From Cercophora sp. LCS_1 (Eukaryota; Ascomycota; Sordariomycetes; Sordariales; Lasiosphaeriaceae), in contig JAPZLL010000019.1 of NCBI GenBank assembly GCA_036250225.1, positions 372,001 through 436,000 on the forward strand: 64,000 nt of DNA, written 5' to 3'. The notes beneath the pieces were generated by a model. The model was not told the DNA's origin, made no database searches, and saw only the letters and a program-made list of their open reading frames with translations. Made by a program: the position numbers and the translations under genes. Below, in pieces: positions 10,154-21,482 of this stretch. Each line of letters opens with the position of its first letter. Within the stretch, counting starts at the first letter, position 1.

Positions 10154-11137
10154 GCGTTTCTAGTCATTGTTTTGAGTTTTGGTATAGAAGACGCGAGAGG
10201 AAGAAAAATGGGGACACATCCAAATTTATTTTCTCTGTTCGCTGTTTTGCTGCAGATAACGACCATTTAACGACCGTCCAGGGAAAGACATAACTCGAAG
10301 AAGAGAGTTTGCATCCATCTGGAAGAACGGGAGGGGCGAAAGAAGGGGTAAATTAACACCCCGAGGCAAACACCGGCGCGTGTTTGCCAATAGTAGTTGT
10401 CAAGAGTGTATTTGTGTTCTATACCATTTTTGCGTTGGAACTGAGTCTTCATGAAAGGCGTTTTTTTTATCTTGACCACTTTCTTCTTCAGTGTCAGAGG
10501 AGGAAAGATGGGAGAGTGCGCTAGTGGCGGCGGCGTTTCTGGTTGGTTTCGTCCATTGATGAAGTGGTAAACCCGACATTGCCTTGACGGAGAGGGTGGG
10601 CGATTGTGGGAAAGCGTCAGCCTTGTTAGGAGTCTTTTTTTCAGTCACTTCTCGTCAGGATACCATCTCACACGTTTATTTACTCCATTTGCCAAATCAT
10701 ATCATAACATGTCTCCTCGCGTAATACGGGCAGAAAACAGTATATCATATCCGTTGCATCGTATTGTGAACCGTAGTTATGTCCTTAAACCCATCCAGCA
10801 AGTCACTTTTATGGAGCGACAACAAAGAGAGCACATTGAACTTAACCGCCTATGTCTTGGGGGCTCCGTGCGCCCCTTATTGTTACGGTCCCGGATCCAA
10901 TATGTACAGCTTGACACCACCAGCCTCAGTCGGTGAGGAAAAACAACGCTATCCGCCATCCAAATGAACCCATGTCCTTACGCCAAACCAACCCGCTTCC
11001 CCCCAAAAATATCAGAGACATGATCGTGGTCCCTTGCTGGTGTTTCCCGGGCCTGGTGCACCAAGCAATCTTTCCTGGGCCACTTGGGCCAAAACCATGC
11101 GGTTTTTTCCCCGTTGATAACCTGCCTACATACCCCT
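10154..11137. other. Convergent spacer between Golgi protein gene and RMD5
   Basis: A 984-nt tail-to-tail spacer. Only short frames occur and none resembles a known protein. It holds the 3' UTRs of both neighbours. Confidence 0.5.
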
Positions 11138-12545
11138 CTAGAGTATGATTTGTTTCGCATCCTTGAACTGGCCTTCGGCTGGGCAATAAGGACACTTGAA
11201 TCTGTTGCCCTTCGTAAGGTTGTGCAGCGTTTCCTTGGCCAGGACATGGCCGCATGGAATCATCATCGGTGGATTCGACTCGGTGGTTTGCCCCTTGAGT
11301 ACGGGGCATACAAATATACTGTGGTACATCATTCGCCTGGGAAGCGGTGTCTCGAAGGCGAGCTCGTTTTGCGTCGTCCACTCGGTGCCACGCATGCGCG
11401 TCCTCGTCATGTATTTGACGAGTTGGGGAAGGGCCAAGGCGCCCGCCGTAACAGCGATGTAGAGCGGTGACTCGGCCGAGAAGCCGAGCAGTGAGCAGAA
11501 CTCCTTGGTGAACGAGGCTGCGACCTCGGAGAAGGTTTCGTCTATGGAAGAAAAGGCCTGGTGGTACGGTGAAGAGGGTATGCTGGGGCCATAGGCCATA
11601 GCACCAGCAAGTTCGTTGATGTCGCGCAAATGTCTGGCCTGAAAGCGACCAAAGTTGGCCCTGGCGTATGCGAGGGCGCCCCGAAGGCCATTGTGCTCGT
11701 TGTCCGGCAGACCGTTGACCGATGGCCCCTTAAAGAGCCAGATGTATTGAAGCTTGGTGAGCTCAAATTCCAGATTGCTTCCCCGGGTTTCAAGTTCTTC
11801 GGAGTTCACTCGAGCCCACCTTATGGCTGGAACGAGATTGCGGTCTCTGAGATCCCGCAGGATAGCGTACATCTCCGAAAATTGGGTCGTCATCTTCTCA
11901 GACTCAAAATTGGAGAAGTCGTGAGCCGAGCTTGCAGGGCTATAGGGGTTGGGAGGGGTCGGGGCTTGTGTGTCATGCTCTATCCCATCCTCGTCCATCA
12001 TGTCATCAGCGTCGTCATGCGTGAACGTATCGGGAGTATTGGTATACGATTGATGCCCAAGGTGCGCGGCCGCGTCTCGGGCCTCGTCGATAAAAGTCGT
12101 CGCCACCGAAAACTTGCCCTCGCGTAAAAGATGCATAGCTATAGCACGGTTTATGAGGCCCTCGTGGTCTGCCATAGCATCGTGCTCGGAAGGTAGTGGT
12201 TTCTGGGGGAAGAATTTGTCCAGCGCCTTTCCAACCTTTTTATGAGCCGAGTCCGACTTTTTGAGATCGTCGGTAAGGGTCGTGTCAAACGCAATCTTTG
12301 CAGGATTTTGTAGCTTCGTCATCGTCAAACTCATAGTGTGGGGATCTGACGCTGCTGCCCAAATCAGTACGTGAAACTAGCAGCGAGAACGACGGCGACC
12401 AACCTGCAATCACTTCCTCTTTGGCCCTTTCAAACATGGCAATGATGTCGTCTAAATGGTCGACCGCGGCAGATAGCTTTGGAACCTTACGCAGCGGGGC
12501 CATCGCTTTTTGGAGGCACTCCATCGCTGATGGTTCTGGCGTCAT
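11138..12545 (-). CDS. rmd5: GID/CTLH E3 ligase subunit Rmd5/Gid2-like
   Basis: Rmd5/Gid2 is one of the two RING-type subunits of the GID (CTLH) ubiquitin ligase, which in yeast targets gluconeogenic enzymes for degradation. The start at 12545 gives MTPEPSAMECLQKAMAPLRKV. An intron at 12355-12403 (49 nt, TACTGAT branch) leads into ...ASDPHTMSLTMTKLQNP. The acceptor is a CAGCAG tandem, so use of the second AG would remove one Ala. The product is about 452 aa. The middle region fits LisH/CTLH helices (INRAIAMHLLREGKFSVA and the EELETRGSNLEFELTKLQY region). The C-terminus has the atypical RING: FVCPVLKGQ, then PPMMIPCGHVLAKETL and FKCPYCP, with the reduced set of zinc ligands typical of Rmd5. 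It is divergent from the STB6-like gene. Confidence 0.9.
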
Positions 12546-13125
12546 GGCGACAATAGGGGAAGGTGTTGGGTTCGCACGCTATGGACGGCGAGGGGCATTC
12601 GCATCGCCCAAGCCCAGCTTCTGGTTTATCTCTTTCTCGTGGGGATCGGGCAGTCTCGAGGTGTATTCGGAGAAAGAATTGGGATTCAAGGAGGGTTTCT
12701 CTGTAGGGTGCTTGGCTGGTCGCGATTAAAGTCGACGGCACAAAAGGTGGATGTCACGATGTGAGCTTGTTGCCACTGAAATCGAAGAGTGCTCCAGCAG
12801 TGACGCAGCTGGAAGGCCCAGTTGGTACCCCACTATCCGGGACCCGTACAAATAAGTCAAAGAGTTGTAGCGCGTGGGGTTTCAAGGAACCTAGTATTCT
12901 GTGACAGATTGCCGACCTAAGCGCTTCTCCAGCGGGGAACCTGGAGCTGTGGAATGAGCTGAGCACCTAGCCCGTCGTCACCAAGAGATTCTGCTTCCGC
13001 TTGCATCACATGCAAGCACAAGGTCCCGTCTAGTTTGGCAACCCATCTCCGCCATGCCTCCCTGTCGCCGCAGAAGATTGCAGCTGCCGTCGGTTTCCCC
13101 TTGTCTTTGGCTTTAGATTCGAACC
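12546..13125. other. Shared divergent promoter region RMD5 / STB6-like
   Basis: 580 nt between two divergent start codons. It presumably holds both promoters. No strong motif or small gene is seen. Confidence 0.5.
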
Positions 13126-15858
13126 ATGTCTTTACGCTTCCCCGGCGCCATACACAGGGAGGAGGACCTTACGCTGGCTAGAATGGTCTCCCAACGAAAC
13201 AGCAGGCCGCCGGTTCTAGACTCTCCGTCGACCGTTTCGTCTGGTCCGCGACTGGATGGGGGTCCAGGAGCCGTGGAAAGCCCATCCACCGCATCCCCAA
13301 GCCCCCATCGTCGACGGGTCGTTCTTCCAGACCCCGTAGCCTTTAGGTAAGGTACCCTAGCCCGGCTGCTGTGGCTCGCTGCTAAAACCTGCAGATTTCT
13401 TGAGGAAGACCCATTAGTTTCGGTCGTCGAGCGAAGGCGAGTCCTCCACGGCTACGAGCTCTATTTGGTTGAACAATGGGCTTGTTCCCGCCAATCCCCC
13501 GCCTTGGTCATCGTAACATATACTAGCGATCCGAAGCACTTTATCGTTGCCGGCGTTCTCGAGGTTCCCAAAGATGAAAAGAGTTGGTCACAGAGGTTGA
13601 GGGTGTATTTCAAGGCAATACAACAATACCATGCCCGGCCCAAAGAGACAGATATCGGAGAGCTCATGGTCACCAACTTGAGCAGCTTCCCCTCGGCTCT
13701 GACGTGTATACCTGTTCCAGAAGGCGACATTAAGAAGCATCGTCAGGTATTCATTGTCAACGAGAACTTGAAACGGCTGGGTTGCTCTGGAAGGTCTGGC
13801 CTAACGCTCTCAGAACCGACAGCTGCCACACAAGCCAAGTTCCTGCAACTCTACAAGACCAGTGATAGGGTACCTTTTTGGCAGTCAGTGATAGAGCTAG
13901 TCAAGCTCTGCCAAGTAGCGCTGTTCATATTTGGTAAACTGGAGCATGAATACATCGACGGCCTTCTTTGCGACCTGACGGAGACAGCAGTCAATAACTG
14001 GTGGACCGAGATAGGCTCCGAGTATTTCAACGTTGAGCCTACCGATGGCATACTGGGCCCGACCACAGTGGCCGCCCTCCTCGGAACACTGATGGGCGCA
14101 AGGAATCGTTTAAGCTACTCCGGCGCACCTGTTGCCAAGGATGTCTTTGATGTCGAGTGCACAAAGAGAGGAGTTGGGACCTTCCAAAAGGCGCAGAAAA
14201 TCGAAAGAACGCGTCGGTTAGACCGTCAGACCCTTTTGAAACTTCACAGTGTGACAGCCAAAGCCGCAGCGGGGGAGGGCGGTTGGGGCGTCCAGAAAGC
14301 GGTTAAGTCTACCGTTGCTGAAATCGGTGGGAAGCGGGGCGAGCTCGTCATCGGCATGGTTGGCGGCCGAGACAAGGGAAACATTGGCGATATCGAAACA
14401 TTGGATCTGGACAGGTTTATCAATCTTGCTTATGGTGAGCGGCCAAAGTGGCTCTGGCACGGGAAACCAAGGAGGACATTGTTGGAACACGAAGACTCCT
14501 TGGCTCCGTTTGGCAAAGAGATCAAAGATGAGGGTACATCGCAGGCCGGGAGTCGAAGGACAAACTCGACGCCAATAGAGGATGAGCAAGGACTGAGGAA
14601 GAGGGAAGAGTCACCAGCAGTATATGGTGGACCCGCCCCAGGCCCTGCTCCAGTCGTACCCGAGAGTCCCGGAGATCGGGACGCCTTGCGTAAAACCGTT
14701 TTCAAAAGCGTTGCTGGCAAAGTAAGCGACGCACGTTCGGGCTTCGGGCGTATCAGAGACGCCGTAGGGGGCGGCCTCCGAGGCCATGTCAGTCGGCCGT
14801 CGAGAGATGAGGGCTCGGAATCAGCCATCAGCAGTTACACGACTCCGAGCATAGCAACGCTGGCGCAGTCTTCGGCAGCTTTAACAAGTCCAGTGGCAGT
14901 AGGTAGGGCGTTCACCTGGAAGAACAAGCCAGAAGAATACGCCAATGCCTTTAAGAACCAGGAGCTGGCGGAAGTCGCGGTGGCGCTTACAGACATTGAG
15001 GAGAAAGACGACCAAACAGAGAGCCTCCGGGTCCCTCTAGAAGCGCAAAAAAGAAGAGGAAATGATGTCTCGACGAATTCATACGCTACCGAGATATACC
15101 GGGAGCTCGTGAGCAGCAATGTGTCAGCGGCAGGATCGGCTGTGGACGAGAGTGACCTCCAGGGGCCAATTCTAGCGGCCGAACGCAACAATGACCCGTC
15201 ACTCACGTTTCTGCGGCGACGGCGCAGTATCTGCGGACCTGAGAACCAGCCACCGAACGAGGCTCGTTTCCCACGGCGTCTCTCGTTCAGCGCCGCCGAA
15301 GACGCCATACTCGGCTGGAACGAGATTTATGACCTCGCCACGCTAGGAGATGCCAACCAGGCTGATCTCGTGGCTTTGCAGGCCGAGGCCGAGTTGGCGC
15401 GCAACATCTACGACCGTTTACAGTCATTGCAAACAGGTCTCAAGCCGTGGGTCGATGGAAAACTCTCAGATTTCGAGTCCCTTGACAACACATACGGCAC
15501 GCTGCAGGCTGAGCTCCAAAACCTCTACATGGCTGTCAACGATGCGTATCAACACACCCACCATGACAGCGAGGACCTTGTGGCGGAGGAGCGATCGCGC
15601 CTCACCGAGGCGATCAAGGAGGTTGAGGTGCTGGTGGCGAAGCTTGAATACGAGATCAATGCGGTCGTGGGACGGGTCTTGGACTTGGAAGACGGCATCG
15701 TGCACTTCGAGGCTCAAGTCGAAGACGTGGAGAAACGGGCCGACGAGCTTAAGTCGGTGCTCGAGACGGAAAGCTGGCCCCACTGGTTCGTCAGAACGTT
15801 GACTGGTATAGGAACTGGTCCGAACATTACTCGTGGGCCCAGTAGGAGAGGGAGGTGA
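13126..15858 (+). CDS. STB6-like protein (Sin3-binding Stb2/Stb6 family)
   Basis: Yeast Stb2 and Stb6 were identified as Sin3-interacting proteins; the molecular role in filamentous fungi is not established. The start at 13126 lies after a CT-rich leader. One 48-nt intron (13347-13394) joins ...RVVLPDPVAFR to FLEEDPLVSVVERRRVL. The product is about 894 aa. The STB6-like N-terminal domain spans roughly residues 70-420, with blocks such as GYELYLVEQWACSR, LMVTNLSSFPSALTCIPVP, NENLKRLGCSGRSGLTLS, ELVKLCQVALFIFGKLE and LGPTTVAALLGTLMGARNRL, ending near KWLWHGKPRR. A disordered Ser/Pro/Glu-rich middle follows, then a predicted coiled coil near residues 680-860. The gene shares a promoter with RMD5 and converges on TIM10. 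Confidence 0.85.
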
Positions 15859-16166
15859 GCAGTTCAATCGGCGTTCCTTGGTTGTCATGTCTGTTTCCAG
15901 GGTCTATAGACAGCATCGTATGGTCAACACGGGTGATTCATTTCAGGAGTCGGGTAGCATAACCATAGCATGCATGTAGGGTGCATTCCGGTAGGGGTAA
16001 GGCGATTCAACGCCGATGCAATAAACCAGTTCATCATAATACAAGACCAATACACACGAGCTCTCGTAGCCAGAGAAGCCCTTATTCTAGAGGAGGGATC
16101 AATTCATACATGCCCAGACCATGCCCCATCATTACACCCGCCGGCCCATTACTTTGTCGTTCCACC
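15859..16166. other. Convergent 3' flanks STB6-like / TIM10
   Basis: A 308-nt spacer between stop codons on opposite strands; no gene is supported. Confidence 0.5.
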
Positions 16167-16517
16167 CTACATGCCTCCAAAACCACCGCCTCCCTGCGCC
16201 GCCGTCTGCTGCTGCAGCTGGTCGGAAATCTTGGAGTGCGCCTCGAAAAACTTGGCACTGCATCGGTCCAGGCAGACCGCCTCGCCTTTGGAGAGCTCGC
16301 CTTCGCGGTAGGTCTTGTCGATGCATTTGAGGGAGCAGATCTTGACCATGCTGGGAGATGCGTTAGCTGGCTGGATGCGTCCCGGGACTTGGAGTGGGGG
16401 GAAAGGGGGGTGTATATACCGGGTGTGCATCTCGGCGATTACTTTGAGCTCGTTCTCAACCGAAGCAATCTTCTCGGCCGAGGTGGGTTGGCGGGCGCCG
16501 AATCCAAAGAGAGACAT
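16167..16517 (-). CDS. tim10: Mitochondrial import inner membrane translocase subunit Tim10
   Basis: A small Tim chaperone that with Tim9 forms the intermembrane-space hexamer escorting hydrophobic precursors to the TIM22 and SAM machineries. Two exons: 16420-16517 encodes MSLFGFGARQPTSAEKI...AEMHT, and 16167-16350 encodes MVKICSLKCIDKTY...GGGGFGGM. They are separated by a 69-nt intron with a GCTAAC branch. The product is 93 aa, the normal family length. The twin CX3C motifs are present (CSLKC and CLDRC, 16 residues between). There is no cleavable presequence, as expected for Mia40-dependent import. An in-frame upstream extension to 16991 exists but its sequence is unlike Tim10 and was not used. 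It is head to head with the mitochondrial lysyl-tRNA synthetase gene. Confidence 0.95.
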   Translation of the reverse strand: MSLFGFGARQPTSAEKIASVENELKVIAEMHTRYIHPPFPPLQVPGRIQPANASPSMVKICSLKCIDKTYREGELSKGEAVCLDRCSAKFFEAHSKISDQLQQQTAAQGGGGFGGM

Positions 16518-17017
16518 TTTGAGCTGCTGGGATTGGGGTTGGTTGTAAGGGTTGGGGGTGGGTTGGGTTGGGCCGGGTTGGTGTCTGGTTGGGATGGCGA
16601 ACCAGGCTTGATGATGGTGATGATGAAAGAAGAATTTCTGCCGGTTTGGAAGTCCCATGCCAGGGCGGTGAGAGAGGTCAGTGTGGGGTGGTAGGCGCGA
16701 TTGTGGGCTGTGATTGGTTGGGGGCGGGGGGTTAAGTAGCATGGGTTTTTTGGGAGCTTGGGGAGCTTTTACTTCTTTTCCTTCACCGTCGGTCATTCTC
16801 AGGATCGACGGGTGCGAATTGGTGAGTGCGCTCTTTTTTTTTTTGTCTGGAGGGGTTGTGTTTCGACGTGATGAACTGCATTTAACCTTAGAACCGTTGC
16901 GACTGACACGCTTGCGTGCATGATCACAAATGCCAATTTTCTGATTGTTCTGGTTTCGAGATTTTTGTCTGGTTGGAGCTTGGAGGAACAACTGCTGACC
17001 TGATGCAGACAGACACG
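16518..17017. promoter_or_regulatory. Divergent promoter region TIM10 / mitochondrial LysRS
   Basis: A 500-nt head-to-head spacer shared by two genes for mitochondrial proteins. It contains a T-run near 16830-16842 and a dense G-tract cluster described separately. Confidence 0.45.
16528..16594 (+). repeat. GGTTG/GGGTT-rich tract
   Basis: Irregular tandem GGTTG and GGGTT words with many runs of three or more G on the + strand (C-rich on the TIM10 coding strand), directly upstream of the TIM10 start. It could fold as a G-quadruplex; this is not shown. Confidence 0.6.
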
Positions 17018-18618
17018 ATGAGGGGTCTTCAGTTCCTTAGGCCGTATGCCTGGAAGCCGCTCGATATGCGCAACCCGGCGTACTTGCGATTTTATCACCT
17101 CGCGCGGAAACAGGAGCTTGACCAGGCCAACGCCCTCAGGTATCCCAGGATACGCAACGATGGAAGGTGCATGCGCATCCCGGCGTTTCGGGAAAAGTAC
17201 AAGGATATTGAGCAGGGCAAAGTGGCGGAAGAGGAGGTAACGCTTCGTGGGCGGGTGCAGTTTGTCCGGCGGTCGAGCTCCAAGCTCATGTTTGTGGTTA
17301 TCAAGAGCGAGTTTGAGCAGGTCCAGGGCATGTTTAACTTCCGGAAGCTGGAGGGTGCAACGCTCGAGGATTTCAAGGGAATTGCAAAACTGTTGAATAG
17401 AGGGGATGTCGTTTGTGCGTTTATTCTCTGTTCCCATCGTGACTCGACTGACGCTCCGTAGCCGTGACCGGAAAGGCGACGCGCACCCAAACGGGCGAGC
17501 TTACCATCGAGGCAACGCGCATGCCCGAGATGCTCACCCCGAGCCTGGTGCCTCTACCTGTCCACCTCGAAGATGAAGCCCGTGTCCAAACCCGCCACAT
17601 TGACATGCTGGTCAACTCCAAGACCGTTGATACCCTGCGTCTGCGCTCCCATATCATCAAGCACATGCGCGACTTCTTCCACGGCCGCGATTTCCTCGAG
17701 TTCCAAACGCCCATCCTCTCTTCCACGGCCGGTGGTGCGGTTGCCACCCCTTTCACGACGACCACCACGCCGCCTCTCTCCCTGCGTATCGCTCCCGAGC
17801 TCTGGCTCAAACGGCTCGTAGTCGGCGGCATCGACAAGGTGTTTGAGCTCGGCCCATCCTTCCGAAACGAGGGCATCGATACCACGCACAACCCCGAATT
17901 CACCACCTGCGAATTCTACCAATCCTACGGCTCCCTCCCCGATTTGATCGCCCTCACCGAGACCCTCATCCACTCGCTGTCGTCCCACATCGCCACTCTC
18001 CCGCTCCCCTCTCTGCCAACGCCGCCAGCCTTCCCCCAGCCCTTCCCGCAACACGAATTCCTCCCAACGCTCCAAACAGCTCTGGGATTCACCTTCCCCG
18101 ACCTCTCTCTCCCAACCGCGCACACGACTCTCCTCTCTCTGCTTGCCGAGCACAATATTGCCCACGATAGCTCCCAAGCCCTCCCGAAACTTCTCGACAA
18201 ACTGGCCTCGACGTACATCGAGCCGCTGTCCTCAAAACAGCCCATCTTCATCACCCACCACCCCGTCTGCATGTCACCCCTCGCAAAGAGCTTCATCTGC
18301 CCCAAGACGAACCAGCCTATTTCAGCCCGCGCAGAGCTCTTCATCGGGGGCCGCGAAATGGCAAACATGTACGAGGAGGAGAATGATCCGTTTGCGCAGC
18401 GGGAGAAGTTCCTGGCGCAGGCTAAGGAGAAGGGATCCGAGGAAATCGACGAGAGTTATGTTCGGGCGCTGGAGTCCGGGTTGCCGCCTACTGGAGGCTG
18501 GGGTTGCGGTGTCGAGCGGTTGGTCATGTTGTTTTCCGGGGCGGGGAGGATCGGGGAGGTGTTAAGTTTCGGGAACTTGAGGAACGTGACGGCGCTTGGT
18601 GGTACTGTTAAGGAGTAG
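17018..18618 (+). CDS. msk1: Mitochondrial lysyl-tRNA synthetase (Msk1-type, class II)
   Basis: Attaches lysine to tRNA-Lys for mitochondrial translation. The start at 17018 (MRGLQFLRPYAWKPLDMRN) gives an Arg-rich, presequence-like N-terminus; in-frame ATGs at 17003 and 16919 or an unseen upstream exon are possible. One 47-nt intron (17415-17461, GTGCGT donor, CTGAC branch) joins GDVV to SVTGKATRTQTGEL. The product is about 517 aa. An OB-fold anticodon-binding domain (VTLRGRVQFVRRSSSKLMFVVI) precedes the class II core: motif 1 around IIKHMRDFFHGRDFLEFQTP, motif 2 FELGPSFRNEGI...HNPEFTTCEFYQSY, and motif 3 GGWGCGVERLVMLFSG. The HNPEFT/EFY block is typical of LysRS. An insertion rich in Pro/Leu lies between motifs 2 and 3. 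Confidence 0.9.
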
Positions 18619-19120
18619 TTTCGCGATGGAATTTGGTATTGAGGGGTTGTCGTATGATCCAGGCGTTTTTGGTTTGATGGTCCTGTTCAATGTAGATTAG
18701 CCGTTGTTATCTTGATTGGGCGGTCTAGCAGCATTCTGGTGTCGATTTTTCCGTGACTTATCTTCCGAGCTTCGTGCGGCGATCGTATCAGAGGCTCTGG
18801 TGTTGAGGCCACTGCGCTGATGGTAAGATCGCTTGGCGTCAGGGGCATGTGGGGCTGTTTGTTTTGCCGCTCAAGGGTCGCTCAGGGGTCATGGCGGTCC
18901 CGCGAGGGGGAAGAGAGAATGATATGAGATTCCCTGACTATCTGGGCTGCTAAAATAAAGCCCGAAGTGAGGAAGAAGGGAAGCTAAAACTAGCTGCCAG
19001 AAAAGGCCCCAAATAAGAAAAAAATAAAAAGGAAGGAAAAGCTAGCTAGCGTACAATAAGGAAAATAAGGAGAGAAAAACCAATGCCCCAACTACCGCAC
19101 AATTCAATCCCACCGCCTGT
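18619..19120. other. Convergent spacer with A/purine-rich stretch
   Basis: 502 nt between the LysRS and F-box-like gene stops. The part near 18950-19085 is strongly A/G-rich on the + strand, with short repeats of AAGCTAGC-like words. No coding gene is supported. Confidence 0.5.
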
Positions 19121-21482
19121 TCAATGCTTCCCCTCAATCTTATAACTGGCGCCAAACCCGTTGTACCACGTGATCAAGTCGTCCGTCTTCCACTTCTCGT
19201 CACGGTTCCAAGCTCGGTGATAGCGACCGATCAGGCTGAAGACGTTGTCCTCGACAGCGGCCGACGCGATGTGGTAAACGTCGCGGTCACCGCGGTTCTG
19301 GTCAAACCATTGCATCAGCTGCACATACAGCAGTTGGTGCTTGTTCTCGGCGGCGAGCTGAGTCCAATCATCCCTGTGAATCTCGCCGGAGGAAGAAGCC
19401 ATGTACCCTTCCTTGAGGATGCGCCGGGTGCGCTCGGTCAATTCCCAGGTTCTGGCAATGAAATGCTGGAAGCTCTCTGGTCCCGCCTCGTTCGGGTACT
19501 CATAATTGAGAATAGAGCCGAACAGCGACGTGTGACTGTGGCCCGGGTGGAGGCATTGGGGTCCGCCGAAGCGGAAATCGGTCGGCGCGAGCTTCTCGTT
19601 CCGATATACCCATCGCTTGAGTGAGGCCGCCTCTGGGTTGGCGCCGGGAGGGTCAGGATATGCGTACTGGGTCGGATTGTTCGCGTCGACTTCGCGAAGA
19701 AGATGCCAGGCCCAGGCTCGGTCGGTCTGCTTAACTTGGTAGACTGCCAACTGGCGGTTGTGTCCCTTTTTCGTGTAAAGCTCCTCGATTGTCATATCCT
19801 TGACGTCGACCTCTTTGACGAGACAGTTCAGTGCCGACTGCTGGAACTGGCGCAAGTGGGAGAATTCCATGGTGTTTCGGAAGTGCACCATCTTGCAAGG
19901 ATCGCAGACCTTTTGGTTCATGTTGAAGAATCCCTTGAAGTGTTCGACGCCGCACTCCTCGCAGGTTTTCTTCTGACGCCAGTATCCGTAAGGGCGCGCG
20001 ATATCCGTTCTATGCAGCTCGCTATACGGAAGGGGGATTGGCTCAGTCTTATCACCGGCCAACGCTGCGATGAGATCATCGATTGCGGCAGTCTTGTGTG
20101 CTTCGGTATCGACTGGCTTGCCCGGCGTGGATGGGGCCCCTTCGTAGTACTCCAAAAGGGCATCGCGAGCCTTGTAAACCCAGAGGTGGTCGGGACCAGG
20201 AAGCCGCTTGATGAAGTGCCAGAACGACGATCTCTCGCTCAACAGGTCCATACCGATCAGCTTCGCGTTTGCGTAGTTCGCCATGATCATTCCGAACACA
20301 GCCTTTGTCGAGTTAAAGATTGGCTCATTGTGCGTGATACCGTATGATCCATGACGGCATGAGTGATCGGGTCCGCTAAAAAAGTACGGCGCGAAGTCGA
20401 ACTTGCGGTATTGCTTCTCGTCATTGGCCAGAATATGAGGATGGCGGACAATGGCGTCGATAAGGGGCGTGAGTTGCGTAACGTCAAGCAGGATACACCT
20501 CGAGATGGCGATCGATTCGAGGTTGGGCATACTCTGCAGCATGATCTCATACATCTGGGCGTCTAGGAAAGGGATCTGATCAAGGATGATGGATCTGAAG
20601 CTGTTGCGCACCGTGATTATGGCGCGGACTAGGTCTGTTAGTAAAACACCACATCTTGATGTGCTCAAAACTTACACAACTTGTCGGTAACCCTCCACGC
20701 ATCCATGTATGGGGTCAGCGAGGCCTGGTGCTCTATCTTGACCGGCGCGATCACGAGCGTGCTCTGACGAACGCCCTCGTTGTTCACAATTCTCCCATCC
20801 CTCTCCTCCAGAAAGTCGTCGACAAGAAGCTCGCCTTTTGTGGTGTCCCACACCTCGTGGTTCCTGGCAACGCCCTCCTTTGCCCCTCTGCAGGTGGCCG
20901 CCAAGGATGCAACATCACGATAGCTTGGCTCGAGATACTTCAGCATGGGGCCGGCGACCTCGGGCGTCGCCAGAATCTTCAATAGTCCATGGCCCTTGTT
21001 CTTGTTGGGGCCGATGCTCCCCGTCTGCGAAGCGAGGATGGAGCGAGCCGGCGTTTCGGGAGCTGCTTGGGCGCGTTCTCTGGTCTGGAACAGAGCGACC
21101 TCTCCTGCGGCCTCATACATCGCCTCGTATTCAGCCTTCTTCTTCTCCGTAATATCACGATGGAGGGGCGGCAGAGCCGCTCGCTTCTTCCTGGCGAGTT
21201 CTTTGGCAAGCTTGCGGCTTATCTCGGCAGGATCGTCCCCCAAGGATCTCCATTCTCGCCGGTAATTGAATGTGAGGCGCTGGGGCCCGAGGTCGATGAT
21301 AGTACGGCCGCGATCGCCTGGGATGATTGCCTTTGCGTTCTGCGGCGCGGTCTGATTGAGGGATTAGGTTGAAACTCACGACGGAAGTTGGCAAGAGGTG
21401 TACTAACGTAGGTAGGGTCAAGGACCCAGGGCCTGATCTCGGGCGCGACGATCTGCGCCTGCTGGATATGGTAGGGAGCCAT
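19121..21482 (-). CDS. Conserved fungal protein with F-box-like segment and Cys4 motif; function unknown
   Basis: I do not recognise a characterised orthologue. The start at 21482 gives MAPYHIQQAQIVAPEIRPWVLDP. Introns are 21352-21407 (56 nt, GTTAGT donor) and one beginning at 20675 (GTAAGT donor) with two possible acceptors, ending at 20635 (41-nt intron) or 20629 (47-nt intron, better branch distance). The product is about 752-754 aa. The region after LLKILATPEVAGPMLKYLEP...AATCRGAKEGV resembles an F-box/leucine-rich N-terminus, followed by leucine-rich sequence (SMPNLESIAISRCILL). A CEECGVEHFKGFFNMNQKVCDPC segment has two CxxC pairs that could bind zinc. The C-terminal third is rich in Trp/His and soluble in character. 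If the F-box call holds, it may be an SCF substrate adaptor. Confidence 0.7.

Noticed and set aside
13105..13125. GATTCGAACC resembling a tRNA T-loop
   Set aside because: No 5-bp T-stem, acceptor stem or anticodon arm can be formed around it; it is the leader of the STB6-like gene.
16518..16991. N-terminal extension of Tim10 in the same frame
   Set aside because: The extension is His/Pro/Asn-rich, unlike any Tim10, and lies in the divergent promoter; the start at 16517 gives the exact family length.
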